A program made the translations under genes and the position numbers. Shown here piece after piece: positions 17,542 to 25,895 of a stretch of 64,000 bases of DNA. This DNA is from Marisediminicola antarctica (GTDB taxonomy: Bacteria; Actinomycetota; Actinomycetes; Actinomycetales; Microbacteriaceae). Position 1 is the first letter of the stretch; the number at the start of each line of letters is the position of its first letter. The stretch is taken from positions 2,666,001 to 2,730,000 of the forward strand of contig NZ_CP017146.1 in NCBI RefSeq assembly GCF_009930795.1, written 5' to 3'. Under the pieces are notes generated by a model, which did not search any database, was not told the DNA's origin, and saw only the letters and a program-made list of their open reading frames with translations.

Positions 17542-18237
17542 ATGAATGCGCTGAGTGAGATCGACGTCGACTACTTCGTCTTCGACGACACTCCGGAGGG
17601 CAAGGACCCCGACAGTCACAGTCCACGGCTGCGGCGGTACCACCAGCTCCTGTGGAGTAAGCCACTTCCGGACGGGCGACCGTTTGAGCTTCTCGCGGGC
17701 CGCGCCCGCTCGCCGTACCTCGTCTACGAGACGGACGGCACCCGGATAGTCCTCGGGAGCGACACCATCGCGACGCGGCATCGACGGAGACTAAGCAGTC
17801 TCTATGCGCAACTTCCGGATGATGTCAATGAGGCGTTCCTTCGACGTGCCTATACGATCTGCGGGTTCATGGTCTTCCCTGTCTCGCGAGGCAGTCTCGG
17901 CCAACGTCGAGGCCTTCATCCGCGAATCCAAGACCGATGGGATCTCACGCTCGAAGTGATCCGCCGCTTCTACGAGGGTGGCACCAGTCCATTAGCCACA
18001 ACGATGGACCGCTATGCCGGCTTCTTCGAGCTATTCGGCACCTTCGAGGGATACGTGCGCCACTTTCACCTCGAGGATTTTGTACACGCGACCGGTGCGG
18101 TCCGGTTCGTGCTGCCGTTCAACGACTTTCAGTCGCCGCCGCTTCCCGACGACCTACCGACATACGCGCAATACCGCTTGGACAGCCTGGAACTTTTCCA
18201 GGCGCGCCGCCTGCGCATCCTGAATGCGATCGATTGA
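17542..18237 (+). CDS. DUF6994-type conserved protein
   Basis: A 231-residue soluble protein beginning MNALSEIDVDYFVFDDTPEG. The motif GKDPDSHSPRLRRYHQLLWS followed by LPDGRPFEL is the hallmark of a conserved actinobacterial family that I recall as DUF6994. The rest, including RGLHPRIQDRWDLTLEVIRR and YRLDSLELFQARRLRIL, continues that pattern to a normal end. ATG 17542 is chosen over the upstream in-frame ATG at 17449 because the family starts here. Function is unknown; no partner gene is adjacent. Confidence 0.6.
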   Translation: MNALSEIDVDYFVFDDTPEGKDPDSHSPRLRRYHQLLWSKPLPDGRPFELLAGRARSPYLVYETDGTRIVLGSDTIATRHRRRLSSLYAQLPDDVNEAFLRRAYTICGFMVFPVSRGSLGQRRGLHPRIQDRWDLTLEVIRRFYEGGTSPLATTMDRYAGFFELFGTFEGYVRHFHLEDFVHATGAVRFVLPFNDFQSPPLPDDLPTYAQYRLDSLELFQARRLRILNAID

Positions 18238-18244
18238 TTGCCGC

Positions 18245-18450
18245 CGCGCCCTTGGGCGTGTCGTCTACGGTGAGCCCGAGGGTGATGGCTCGGAGGAGGA
18301 TGCCGCCGCCGTAGGTGAGGGCGGGTTTGTCATAGCGGGCGTGATGCCACGCCTTTGCTTCAAGGTGTTGAAGCGGCATTCCACGTTGCGGAGTTTGTAA
18401 GTCGCTCTGTCGAGCGCCGTCCGGCGATAGCTGGTCAGCGCATCGCGATT
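18245..18450 (-). pseudogene. IS5-type transposase C-terminal relic
   Basis: In one frame the minus strand reads RTALDRATYKLRNVECRFNT then LKQRRGI. In another it reads RYDKPALTYGGGILLRAITL. Joined, they give the tail of IS5/IS427-type DDE transposases (YRxRNxVExxFxxLKxxRxIATRYDK). The third catalytic Glu is retained as NVECRF, but the gene is frameshifted and only ~65 codons remain. Confidence 0.6.
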
Positions 18451-18458
18451 GCCCGTAA

Positions 18459-19403
18459 TCAATTGAACCGAATGCCTCCGGCACGCCGTCGCGCTAGGTG
18501 CTCTGGCCGCGGCGGGGCGGCGCTTGGTGCCTCGAGTAGCTTGCCATCTAGAGGTACGAGCACTGCCTCCAGTGCTGGGTCCCTCGCAACTCGTTCGCGA
18601 TCCACCACGACGCGCAGGTGACCGCTAATCGAAAGGAATCCTGTGTCAAAGGCCCGATCCACCAGCGTCGAAAGGCAGATGCCATTCGAGGGATCGAGAC
18701 GAATGGACTCGTCTTCCGCCCACGGCACGATGTGCGACGCGACGAGGAATGCACGAGTACTGATGCCGGTAATCGCGCAGCGGTAGCCGTAGTTCCGCTT
18801 CACGGCCTCAGCAAAGGCCCGCTGGGCGCTTCCCCGCGACTTACTCGTTGCATATCGATCGGAGACGCCGTACTGCTCGTGTTCGATCGCCTCACGGAAC
18901 TTGTCAACCTCGGCCCCATCGACGTCGGCGCTCTCAGCCATGAGGTCATCAGAAAGGTACGAGCTTCGAAGCGCGGCAGCGATGAGGTTTACGGTGCCAC
19001 CCGGAACGCGCACGCGTCCCTGAGGAGCAGAACGAAGGCCATTATCGCGAAGCCTCGCCAGCGAGAGCAGGCCCCGCTCGTCAGGCGAGAAGGTGTGGAC
19101 AAGGCGTAGCCGCATCCAGCTGCGTGTGTTGCGGCTGAGTAAGGCTCCCTCCTTACGCCAGAACTCGCGGTCGTCGATTACACGATCGAATGGGATGCCC
19201 GTCTCGACCACCCTGCACTCGTGGGTGAGCGCGCTGACCGGCGCGGTCCCATAGAGGTAGACCGTGTCGCCGACGTGAATGTGGGCTGATGCTGTTTCGC
19301 TCCAATCGATCTCGGGATGGACGGCGAATGCGGCATCGGAATCGAACGTGTTCAGGTTTGAGGCGACGATCCAATTAGTTGCTGCTGGAGGCGAGTCAGG
19401 CAC
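18459..19403 (-). CDS. HNH endonuclease with EVE/PUA-like N-terminal domain
   Basis: A 314-residue protein. The N-terminal ~130 residues (NWIVASNLNTFD, IHVGDTVYLYGT, FWRKEGALL) follow the EVE/PUA-like pattern used by modification-dependent nucleases to read modified bases. The C-terminal half is an HNH_2 domain: YRCAITGISTRAFLVASHIV then PWAEDESIRLDPSNGICLST, with His in ASHI and Asn in SNGI as the expected metal and catalytic positions. It could be a type IV-like restriction enzyme cutting modified phage DNA. It stands alone, with no methyltransferase beside it. Confidence 0.7.
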   Translation of the reverse strand: MPDSPPAATNWIVASNLNTFDSDAAFAVHPEIDWSETASAHIHVGDTVYLYGTAPVSALTHECRVVETGIPFDRVIDDREFWRKEGALLSRNTRSWMRLRLVHTFSPDERGLLSLARLRDNGLRSAPQGRVRVPGGTVNLIAAALRSSYLSDDLMAESADVDGAEVDKFREAIEHEQYGVSDRYATSKSRGSAQRAFAEAVKRNYGYRCAITGISTRAFLVASHIVPWAEDESIRLDPSNGICLSTLVDRAFDTGFLSISGHLRVVVDRERVARDPALEAVLVPLDGKLLEAPSAAPPRPEHLARRRAGGIRFN

Positions 19404-19894
19404 GGTTCAAAGCCTAGTCGGCGGTATCAATCGGCGATCGCGGCGACGACTACATCGGTGACTGGAGCGCGCCTGGGATTCCACGCGAATAGCTCGCTCA
19501 CCTACGCCGCGGACGGTGACGCGGTTGACGCGATGACTGCGACGCTCACCCAATATGTCAAGGACGTGCATTGGTCGACCGGGTGAGGTTTCGCCAGTGG
19601 CGAGCGGAAGACCGCGGTGGACGGGAAATGGCTAGCCGACTGACCGATCGCGCTCCGCGAGGGCGCTCGGCCACACCCTCGATATCTTGGCCCGGACTCG
19701 GATTCGCCGATATCGCAGCTCGGTCGGCTTCAACGGTTCTGGCTTCACCGCGCCCGTAAAGGGTCACGCCATGGATTCCACGTCCTGTATACGGGCGCGA
19801 TGTCGGCTGCGTGCATCGAAGGGACTGCTTAACTAGTCGACAGGATCTACCGGTGCGGTGATCCGAAGCGGCACAACCACAGAAAGAGGACGCC
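19404..19894. other. Gap with a short plus-strand coding remnant
   Basis: A plus-strand frame at about 19443-19586 ends GDAVDAMTATLTQYVKDVHW followed by STG and a stop. It has protein-like composition but no start and no family I recognise, so it is probably the tail of a lost gene. The remaining ~300 bp upstream of the glycosylase-like gene show nothing recognisable beyond a presumed promoter. Confidence 0.3.
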
Positions 19895-21220
19895 ATGGTG
19901 GACTCGCGTGATCCCCGGGTGTCAGAAATCAACACCTACGTCGACGAGCTCGCAACTGAAAGAGACGAGAACCAGCGCCCGCCGTACATCGACCCGATCT
20001 ACTGTGTCCGCACCGCTCGGATTCTCGCCGTTTCATCGAACCCAGGCCCCGCTGCGGGCGGATCAGGGTCAGGTTTCTTGAGTGTCAACAACAACGACGG
20101 CTCGGCTCGGCGCATGCGCCACATCTATGAGGATGTCGGCCTCCTCAACTCCGCCTTGGGACACATCGACAGTCTCGTGCCGTGGAATGCGTACCCGTGG
20201 TACGTGCACCCCACACACGCGAATGGATTGTCCACGGCAATGATTCACGAGGGTATCCGGACGATCGTCGAGGTCCTCCTTCTTGCCCCCGAGATCCGTG
20301 CAATCGTCGCGCACGGGGGCGATGCCCACCAGTCGATGCGGTATGCGATGAAGAATGATGACTTCCGCACGCTCTGCGAACAGCGTGAAATCAAGATCTG
20401 GTCCGCGCGGCACACCAGCAACCGGGCGTTCGCCTTACCGGCCAAGACCAGGGCAGCAGAGGAAGGCCGGCTACGGGACATCTACGGCGCAGCTATGGTC
20501 CACGTCGGCCTGACGCCCGCAGTACCTGTTGAGCCAGTGAATGCCGTCACGCCGGTGGCTCACTCTCAGACGAATGCGGCTGCGAAGAAAACCTCCGACG
20601 TTTCGGATCACCGCCTGATGCGCGACCCGGAGTTCCGGAAGGGCCAGATTGATGGGATGCGCGCGCCACACGTCAGACCCGTTAACGACTTCGTCGACCG
20701 GCTACGAAATGGTGAAGCCACCGTCCCCTACGTCGCTCCGCTCCACGGCGGTTTCGACGCGCCATTACTCTCCGTACTCGCCTCCCCCGGCGGAGGCGCC
20801 ATCGCGGGTCCGCTGTGCAGTGAGAACGACGACACCGCCGCGATGATCCAGTCAAGACTCATGGACGGCGCCGGAATCGCGCCACGTGAGATGCTGCCGT
20901 GGAATGCCTACCCCTGGCGCCACACCGAGCCACTCACGAAGGCGGACTGGGGCAGGGGTGACGCTGTGCTCGTCGAGTTGATCGATCAGATGCCGAACCT
21001 GCGAGTGATCCTCCTGCAAGGCAAGCCGGCGATGGGGGTATGGCAACGCGTGGTTGAGAAATACCCGCACGTGGTTACGGAGAGTCTTCGAGTCTTGTGC
21101 ACCTGGAGTCCCGGGTCGCGCGGGATCGCCCACCCTGATCCGGAGGTGGTCGTGCGTCGCACACGGGATCGCATCGAAAAGTGGCAGCTCGCCGGCGACA
21201 TCCTTCGCGGGCAGGACTGA
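19895..21220 (+). CDS. Tandem uracil-DNA-glycosylase-like protein
   Basis: A 441-residue protein made of two homologous halves (about 1-205 and 225-441). Each has a UDG-superfamily first strand and glycine loop (LAVSSNPGPAAGG; VLASPGGGAIAG), then a conserved WNAYPW (WNAYPWYVHP; WNAYPWRHTE) and a helix-strand unit (EIRAIVAHGG; NLRVILLQGK). Half 1 keeps a His-containing terminal motif (SARHTSNRAF) where UDGs have HPS. Half 2 has WSPGSRGI instead. One half may therefore be catalytic and the other structural. Single-domain relatives are known; whether they excise uracil or another base is unknown. Confidence 0.65.
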   Translation: MVDSRDPRVSEINTYVDELATERDENQRPPYIDPIYCVRTARILAVSSNPGPAAGGSGSGFLSVNNNDGSARRMRHIYEDVGLLNSALGHIDSLVPWNAYPWYVHPTHANGLSTAMIHEGIRTIVEVLLLAPEIRAIVAHGGDAHQSMRYAMKNDDFRTLCEQREIKIWSARHTSNRAFALPAKTRAAEEGRLRDIYGAAMVHVGLTPAVPVEPVNAVTPVAHSQTNAAAKKTSDVSDHRLMRDPEFRKGQIDGMRAPHVRPVNDFVDRLRNGEATVPYVAPLHGGFDAPLLSVLASPGGGAIAGPLCSENDDTAAMIQSRLMDGAGIAPREMLPWNAYPWRHTEPLTKADWGRGDAVLVELIDQMPNLRVILLQGKPAMGVWQRVVEKYPHVVTESLRVLCTWSPGSRGIAHPDPEVVVRRTRDRIEKWQLAGDILRGQD

Positions 21221-21305
21221 AGTCGACCGGCGGGAAGCGGACTGGCTCGCGGGGCATCTCCCCTGGCGATGCTCCGCCCAAATGGCGTGAGAATTGGGGA
21301 CTGCT

Positions 21306-21623
21306 TCAAGCCCGCTTGACCTGACTCCCCCGCATGCCTCGGCCGATGGCCGGCACAAGGGCCCATACTCCGTGGATTGCTCGTCCCGCATTCGTGAACT
21401 GCCATCGCAGGTATCGCGAGGCGGGACCGTCCCGAAAGCCGTAAATCGCCGCGCTCCGACGCCAGCGACCGACCGCGACCACGCGAATGGCCAATAACTT
21501 CGCCGCTTGCCGCGTCAAGAATGAATCGTCGACGGTCTCTCGCCACGCCTGCTCGATTCGTTCGGCGTGAGAACCGGCCTGCGACTCGCCCGCGACAGAG
21601 CGACGAGGTCCACGGTTTTTCAC
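21306..21623 (-). CDS. Small basic protein coupled to a B-family gene, unknown
   Basis: A 105-residue protein starting at GTG 21623, which overlaps the stop of the upstream B-family gene as GTGA. It is rich in Arg and includes QAWRETVDDSFLTRQAAKLL and RYLRWQFTNAGRAIHGVWAL. No family is recognised. The coupling suggests joint expression with the small B-type protein. Confidence 0.45.
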   Translation of the reverse strand: MKNRGPRRSVAGESQAGSHAERIEQAWRETVDDSFLTRQAAKLLAIRVVAVGRWRRSAAIYGFRDGPASRYLRWQFTNAGRAIHGVWALVPAIGRGMRGSQVKRA

Positions 21624-21931
21624 CTCACCCGTTCGATCCTGACGATCGCCGTCGACACCGACCACAGTTCTTGAAGGCTCAGGACGCCCCCTGTCGTGGG
21701 TGCCATCGTCCAGTACCCGCCGGAGCCAACCGCACAGGCGACGATGGTTACGAGGTGGCGAGGAGCGTCATGCATCGTTCTCGCGGCGGTCGGCCCCGGT
21801 TGCCGGGTGACCGTCATGTCGTCGAGATCGAAGATGTAATGACTTGAGAAGGTCGTGACCCGCCAAACACCGCCGTGAGCCACCGTGAGCTCGTCCACGG
21901 TCTCGACATCCTGATCTCCGGCACCGGCCAT
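21620..21931 (-). CDS. B-family small protein (member 1, divergent)
   Basis: A 103-residue protein. WRVTTFSSHYIFDLDDMTVTRQP aligns with the xTxxSxYxxDLDxRxVxRxP core shared with the genes at 23270, 26644 and 53492. It also keeps the later hydrophobic segment (LVTIVACAVG). It is the most divergent member. The function is unknown; the strand-rich DLD core suggests a small beta domain. It is coupled to the gene at 21306-21623. Confidence 0.5.
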   Translation of the reverse strand: MAGAGDQDVETVDELTVAHGGVWRVTTFSSHYIFDLDDMTVTRQPGPTAARTMHDAPRHLVTIVACAVGSGGYWTMAPTTGGVLSLQELWSVSTAIVRIERVR

Positions 21932-22245
21932 GACTTCCACGTTACGAGAGCCACGCGAGTCCTCAGCCTGTCGGGCCCACGTTTGTCGATGAGTCGGTGA
22001 TAAACGGTTGCCGTGCCCACGGTCGAACGGGACTGCTGAGCTGCAGCCACCCGCCACGGGCAGTATTCGGCCCCAGTACCGCGCTCTGAAGCCCCCGCAA
22101 CAAAAGTGTCGTCACCAGATTCGCCTACCAGACGATAGGTCCCGGGCCGATAACAGCTCGTAGGTCAGCGAGCGGTCGACGAAGCGGAGTTGCTGTTGCC
22201 GGTGAGCGTGTTCACGTCGTCGGAGCGGATCGGACCGACCAGCGC

Positions 22246-22573
22246 CCTCACCAGAAGTACGAAGTCACCCGGAGCGTCGACCAGCGTCACCAGAAGTACG
22301 AAGTGCCTGCTGCGGGCGAAGCGTCACCAGAAGTACGACCTGCCGAGGAACCACCGTCACGAGAAGTACGAAGCTGGCATGGATCGCTGCAGCTGATGCG
22401 CCGTTGAGGTGCTGGAATTAGCACTTTTCGTGAACGTGCACGCCTAACTTCGTACTTCTGGTGACGCTTTGGCCATCGACCGAGTCGAATGAGCCACTTG
22501 CTTCGTATTTCTGGTGACGCTATCGACAGCGACCGGGTCGGATGAGCTGCCCATTTCGCACATCTGATGACGC
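22246..22573. repeat. Cluster of seven 20-bp repeats, four direct and three inverted
   Basis: The consensus CGTCACCAGAAGTACGAAGT occurs on the plus strand near 22246, 22284, 22321 and 22354 (spacing 33-38 bp). Its reverse complement occurs near 22447, 22500 and 22553 (spacing 53 bp, with the intervening GACCGRGTCGRATGAGC also repeated). The last copy is degenerate. The two clusters face each other around a ~70-bp centre. The spacers are not unique 30-mers, so this is not a CRISPR. Possible readings are the multi-repeat ends of an IS21-like element that lost its genes, or a protein-binding array. Confidence 0.85.
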
Positions 22574-22852
22574 GGCGGCGGGGCCGAATGGGCGCGAGAG
22601 TATCCGAGAACGACATGGCATGCTCAGCGGACCGGCACGATCGACTTCGTTTGGACGCGGGTTTCTCCATGCCCATCTGGCCCTCACGATCGATTGGGCG
22701 ATCCTCGGGACTCGGCCTCCCCTGACCGTGTTGGCCGCACCCTCGCGAGAGGGGGCTGCGCGGCAGCCGGATGAAAAGTGCCAGAGTAAGTCGTCCACGG
22801 CGGAGATCTCAGGCACCCGATGGAGAGCCTCGCACGCCCGCCGCTTGCACAT

Positions 22853-23185
22853 TCAGGGTCGGTTCAGACGACCCGAATCCGCAGCCTCGACAGCGCTCGC
22901 CCAGACCCACGCCCGATGGGTCTCCCCCGACGGTGCCTCCCACTCGAGGGCGACCGCACGCGGCGTCCACGCCACCGCTCTCGCCGTCACCTTGACAGCC
23001 ACCGCACCGTATCGAACCCATGCCCGTACCTCGTGTGGCTTCGGGGTCTTCGTGAGCGGGAGCGAGTCAAGTTCCAACTCGGCGTCCGTCAACGACGTCG
23101 GCGCCAACCCGCGCGTTGCAGCTTCGTCGGCGCGCTGCCCCAGCTGCCGGTCGACTCGTTCGGCGTACCGTTTGTTCGTGCCCAT
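22853..23185 (-). CDS. Conserved actinobacterial hypothetical protein
   Basis: A 110-residue protein from ATG (MGTNKRYAERVDRQ). The core TPKPHEVRAWVRYG and the later VAWTPRAVALEWEAPSG with HRAWVWASAV are a recurrent conserved pattern in actinobacterial proteins of unknown function. An ATG four codons upstream is possible, but homologues begin at MGxNKRY. It is last in a minus-strand run after the A1 and B1 genes. Confidence 0.6.
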   Translation of the reverse strand: MGTNKRYAERVDRQLGQRADEAATRGLAPTSLTDAELELDSLPLTKTPKPHEVRAWVRYGAVAVKVTARAVAWTPRAVALEWEAPSGETHRAWVWASAVEAADSGRLNRP

Positions 23186-23261
23186 TCGCTCCCGCATTCC
23201 AGCGTCCGGCCACGCACTCCGATCATAAATCGAACCACCGGCAATTGGGCCCTGCAGCGAC

Positions 23262-23575
23262 GCACAGTCTCACGTCGGGAGAGATCTGCCCGGCGAGGCG
23301 ACAGGTTCGATCGACAGCACGGTGGACGATCGGCGAAGCGTCGCGGGCACACCGTGCACGCGAAGGTCCAAGATCATTTCCAGATGCTGCCCGACGGTGC
23401 ACTCCCGCAGCTCGACGAGCATCACCAACTCGTCATCGCGGCGCAGCAGCGCGCCGTCAGCATCATGGGTGCGCGGAGTCCGCTTGATCACTCGCCGGTC
23501 CAGGTCGACCAGGTAGGTGGATGCGTGGGTAGTCACGAGGTTGGCACCGGTGGTGCTGTCCATCAGGGTCTTCAT
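23262..23575 (-). repeat. Duplicated B-gene segment, copy 1
   Basis: Clearly similar at the nucleotide level to 26636-26942 in the same orientation, including a shared GGTTCGATCGACAGCACG. The copy here is open throughout; the other is frameshifted. Confidence 0.8.
23270..23575 (-). CDS. B-family small protein (member 2, intact)
   Basis: A 101-residue protein with THASTYLVDLDRRVIKRTP, then LLRRDDELVMLVEL, LDLRVHGVP and the tail STVLSIEPV. This is the reference copy of the B family. The nucleotide sequence closely resembles 26636-26942. It lies just downstream of the A-family gene at 23658-23990, with only ~80 bp between them, and that gap holds the first codons of a lost phosphoesterase gene. 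No known domain is recognised. Confidence 0.6.
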   Translation of the reverse strand: MKTLMDSTTGANLVTTHASTYLVDLDRRVIKRTPRTHDADGALLRRDDELVMLVELRECTVGQHLEMILDLRVHGVPATLRRSSTVLSIEPVASPGRSLPT

Positions 23576-23637
23576 CTCGCGCGGCCCTTCACTGGCGCCC
23601 GGCCGGACGATTGGGATACCCGGCACATCGGGAGGTC

Positions 23638-24145
23638 ACGGGAAGGCTCAGCGGTGGTCATGGGCACCGCGACCAACCGATCCACCCCGCACCGCGCTTG
23701 TGGCCACGCGGAAGCTCGACACTCTCGTCCCTGCTGTCGGAGTTTGCGAGGTCCTTGATCCACTGCGGTGTCGGGCGGTGCACCTGGCGGTCGGAGTTGA
23801 CCCGGACCCGTGCGGCTGCCACCCGGACCTCCTGCGACGGTCGGCTCACAAGCCCCCGGTCTATGACAGACCCGCCGATCGTCACGGTCACCTGCACCAC
23901 CACTGCTCGCCGGAGTGCACTGAGGCGCAGCCCGCGGGTCGTTTGTCGCACCGTCGTCTCCGTCCTCTGCTCGAGCTGGTCTTGGCCCATACTCCCGGTT
24001 GCGCCCGACATTAGACTCCGACGGTGACGGACGCTTCATCCACTTCTACACGCGAGACAACGCAACTCCCTACGACTCGGTCGAATTTGTTTATGAGTCG
24101 GTGGAATGACGACCACCACGCGATCTAGCGTGATGCGGGCGAAGC
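23638..24145 (-). repeat. Duplicated A-gene segment, copy 1
   Basis: About 500 bp, clearly similar to 30149-30675 in the same orientation. It covers the A gene, the first ~11 codons of the phosphoesterase gene (MTTAEPSRDLP) and the upstream region with CTTCATCCACTTCTACACGC. In both copies the upstream part also stays open on the plus strand, reading RFIHFYTR and ending ESVE. A gene tail on the opposite strand may therefore be part of the duplicated unit. Confidence 0.8.
23658..23990 (-). CDS. A-family small protein (member 1)
   Basis: A 110-residue basic protein with RLSALRRAVVVQVTVTIGG and the core VRVAAARVRVNSDRQVHR then TPQWIKDLANSD. It is a close paralogue of 30181-30507. Its TGA overlaps ATG of the stub MTTAEPSRDLP in the same ATGA arrangement as the intact copy has with the phosphoesterase. 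No known domain is recognised. Confidence 0.5.
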   Translation of the reverse strand: MGQDQLEQRTETTVRQTTRGLRLSALRRAVVVQVTVTIGGSVIDRGLVSRPSQEVRVAAARVRVNSDRQVHRPTPQWIKDLANSDSRDESVELPRGHKRGAGWIGWSRCP

Positions 24146-24416
24146 TACTCCCAATTGACCGCCAAGCCCACGATCGAAGCATCCGGCATCTCGTTCGTGC
24201 CGAGAAGAGGCAGGGGTTTGCCTCGCAGGATTCGGGGCCGAGCTGCCCCGCCGCCCCCTTCGCCGAGGCATAGCCAATGACGATGTCGTATGGCCGCAGC
24301 TCGTTCCTGATACCTTCGATTCGACGGCGGTCCGATGACGTATCGCGCGATCTGGCCACTGCAGTGCAGGCCCCAACCCATATCTGGAAGGGATGCACTG
24401 TTATGTCTGCCTGCAC
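24145..24416 (-). pseudogene. Frameshifted small gene, unknown
   Basis: One frame from ATG 24416 reads MQADITVHPFQIWVGACTAV, then PYDIVIGYASAKGAAGQLG. The next frame continues GKPLPLLGTNEMPDASIVGL and ends AVNWE. Together they look like one ~90-residue protein with a frameshift near 24220-24235, in a run of G/C. Either a sequencing error or decay would explain it. No family is recognised. Confidence 0.35.
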
Positions 24417-24468
24417 GAAAAAGTCTCATTCAAGCCCCGGCGAGGCGCTCCGGGCGCTGTCGATCCTG

Positions 24469-24906
24469 CTACGCCGTGGTTACCCGAATCTCACCGGCGT
24501 GCACCCGTGCTCCGTCTGTCATGCATGGCACACCACATCGAAAAAGCACCCGAGACATAGGCTCCAGCGGCCCTAGCCCGGCGGCCTGCAAAGACTCATC
24601 CATCACGGCCTTGGCCATGTGGCCCTCGAAGATTCCCGAGACGCCGCCCAGGGCGTGGCGCTTTGGTTGACTTCCCCGCAAAGTGAAGACTCCGACGTGG
24701 CCCGGTGGCCAGCTCCGATACGAGCTGCGCGCCCGAATGTCGACGTGAAGGCGCGCAGGCGGATGATCATTTGGAAAGACCCTCAGCGTGACACCACCGT
24801 CGATCTTCAAGCCCTCTGCAATGAGGCTGATGAAAAATCCGTCGGAGTCGAATCCGGCGCTGCCCTCATGACCAAACTCGTGAACCGGAATGTAAAGCTG
24901 CTGCAC
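24469..24906 (-). CDS. Hypothetical protein with a DUF4160-like motif
   Basis: A 145-residue frame from GTG 24906. VHEFGHEGSAGFDSDGFF is followed by GGVTLRVFPNDHPPARLHVD, which resembles the NDHxPPHxHV motif of DUF4160 toxin-antitoxin-associated proteins. The C-terminal half matches nothing known. It lies 6 bp after the DUF1643 gene in the same direction, so they are probably co-transcribed. Confidence 0.35.
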   Translation of the reverse strand: MQQLYIPVHEFGHEGSAGFDSDGFFISLIAEGLKIDGGVTLRVFPNDHPPARLHVDIRARSSYRSWPPGHVGVFTLRGSQPKRHALGGVSGIFEGHMAKAVMDESLQAAGLGPLEPMSRVLFRCGVPCMTDGARVHAGEIRVTTA

Positions 24907-24912
24907 CGATGC

Positions 24913-25446
24913 TCAATCCCGGTGCGTGTCACCTCGTAGGTAGCGTTCCACGCTGAAGGGTTGAAGCGGGGTATCTGCCCGCACGTACAAGGGGTGGCGA
25001 GGGTGGCCGTCTTTGGTCGAATCGCCAAGTGATACCCAGTCGCAACCCGCGGCCGAGGTCAGCCGCAGGATGTCTCTCAGCAGAGACGGCAGGTAAGGCC
25101 TCGATGCGATGAGCCCGCCCCAAGCAGCCAAGAGGGTCAGCGGACGTCCAGCGATCATTCCGGCTATCTGACGCTCATTTTCAGCCTTTAGATCCTGGCG
25201 ATACGCGCGGTCGAGATTTTGAGGGTCTGTGGCGATCTGGGGACATACGTTCAGCATCGTCCAGCTGTCGTACCGGTTGTCGGCGGCGAATCTGCGCACG
25301 CGCGCGACAGTACGATCCGGGGCGTTCGGTACAGCGGTGCTCGGATTGATCCCGAAGCACACCAGGGGATTCAGCCCGACCGTTCCCAACACGAATCGTG
25401 CGGAGCCATCAGCGGCCCGCTCGTAGATCCACTGGTCTTGGGTCAC
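24913..25446 (-). CDS. DUF1643 family protein
   Basis: A 177-residue protein with the full DUF1643 pattern: a start with RFVLGTVG, the core CFGINPSTA followed by DRTVARVRRFA, then MLNVCPQIATDPQNL, the central LLAAWGG, and the end SLGDSTKDGHPRHPLYV. Family members are often found on phages, plasmids and islands, and no reaction is established. The ATG at 25446 fits the family length. Confidence 0.85.
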   Translation of the reverse strand: MTQDQWIYERAADGSARFVLGTVGLNPLVCFGINPSTAVPNAPDRTVARVRRFAADNRYDSWTMLNVCPQIATDPQNLDRAYRQDLKAENERQIAGMIAGRPLTLLAAWGGLIASRPYLPSLLRDILRLTSAAGCDWVSLGDSTKDGHPRHPLYVRADTPLQPFSVERYLRGDTHRD

Positions 25447-25595
25447 GCCGCCTCCCCCTATTCATCGCGTTCGACTCTTCCACGGGCGGCGGAAAAACGC
25501 CGACGAAGACGCCGCCGATGGATACCGTCTCGCTGAACTGCTCGTCGTCATGAGGTAGCTGCCGATCATTGCAAAAGTAGGTCGTGCTGGAGCTG

Positions 25596-25793
25596 CTAGG
25601 AGTAATCGGGAAGCCTTTCGCAGGCGTCGCGGTCGTTGTCGAATTCGAGCCAAGCGACGTTGCCGTAGTGGGGGTAGTAGGTGTCGAACCAGGCTTGTAC
25701 TTCCTGCCATGTCGCGAACTTGCCACAGTTTTTGGTTCCCCACGATGGAATGGACTCCATCGTCGAGGCCCTCGAAGGCATGACCGTCACCAT
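25596..25793 (-). CDS. Small protein, unknown
   Basis: A 65-residue frame. The part from MESIPSWGTKNCGKFATWQE on (then WFDTYYPHYGNVAWLEFDND) is rich in aromatic and acidic residues and looks genuinely coding. An internal ATG at codon 12 is the more natural start. It is convergent with nothing and lies upstream of the DUF1643 operon. No family is recognised. Confidence 0.4.
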   Translation of the reverse strand: MVTVMPSRASTMESIPSWGTKNCGKFATWQEVQAWFDTYYPHYGNVAWLEFDNDRDACERLPDYS

Positions 25794-25895
25794 CCCCCCA
25801 TTCCATTAATCGCTGCGTTATGCTCACCATATCGCGCAGTACTTGGCGGTGAGGGGCTAGGACCTAACCAATTGCACAACGAGGAAGCAGCGTGG

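Noticed and set aside
22246-22573. Possible CRISPR array
   Set aside because: Repeats are 20 bp and imperfect, switch orientation halfway, and spacers are short or themselves repeated. No cas genes are nearby.
23996-24109. Plus-strand gene ending RFIHFYTR...ESVE, also at 30530-30636
   Set aside because: The ~35-codon tail is conserved between the two copies, but no start or longer conserved frame is seen. I report it only inside the repeat entry.
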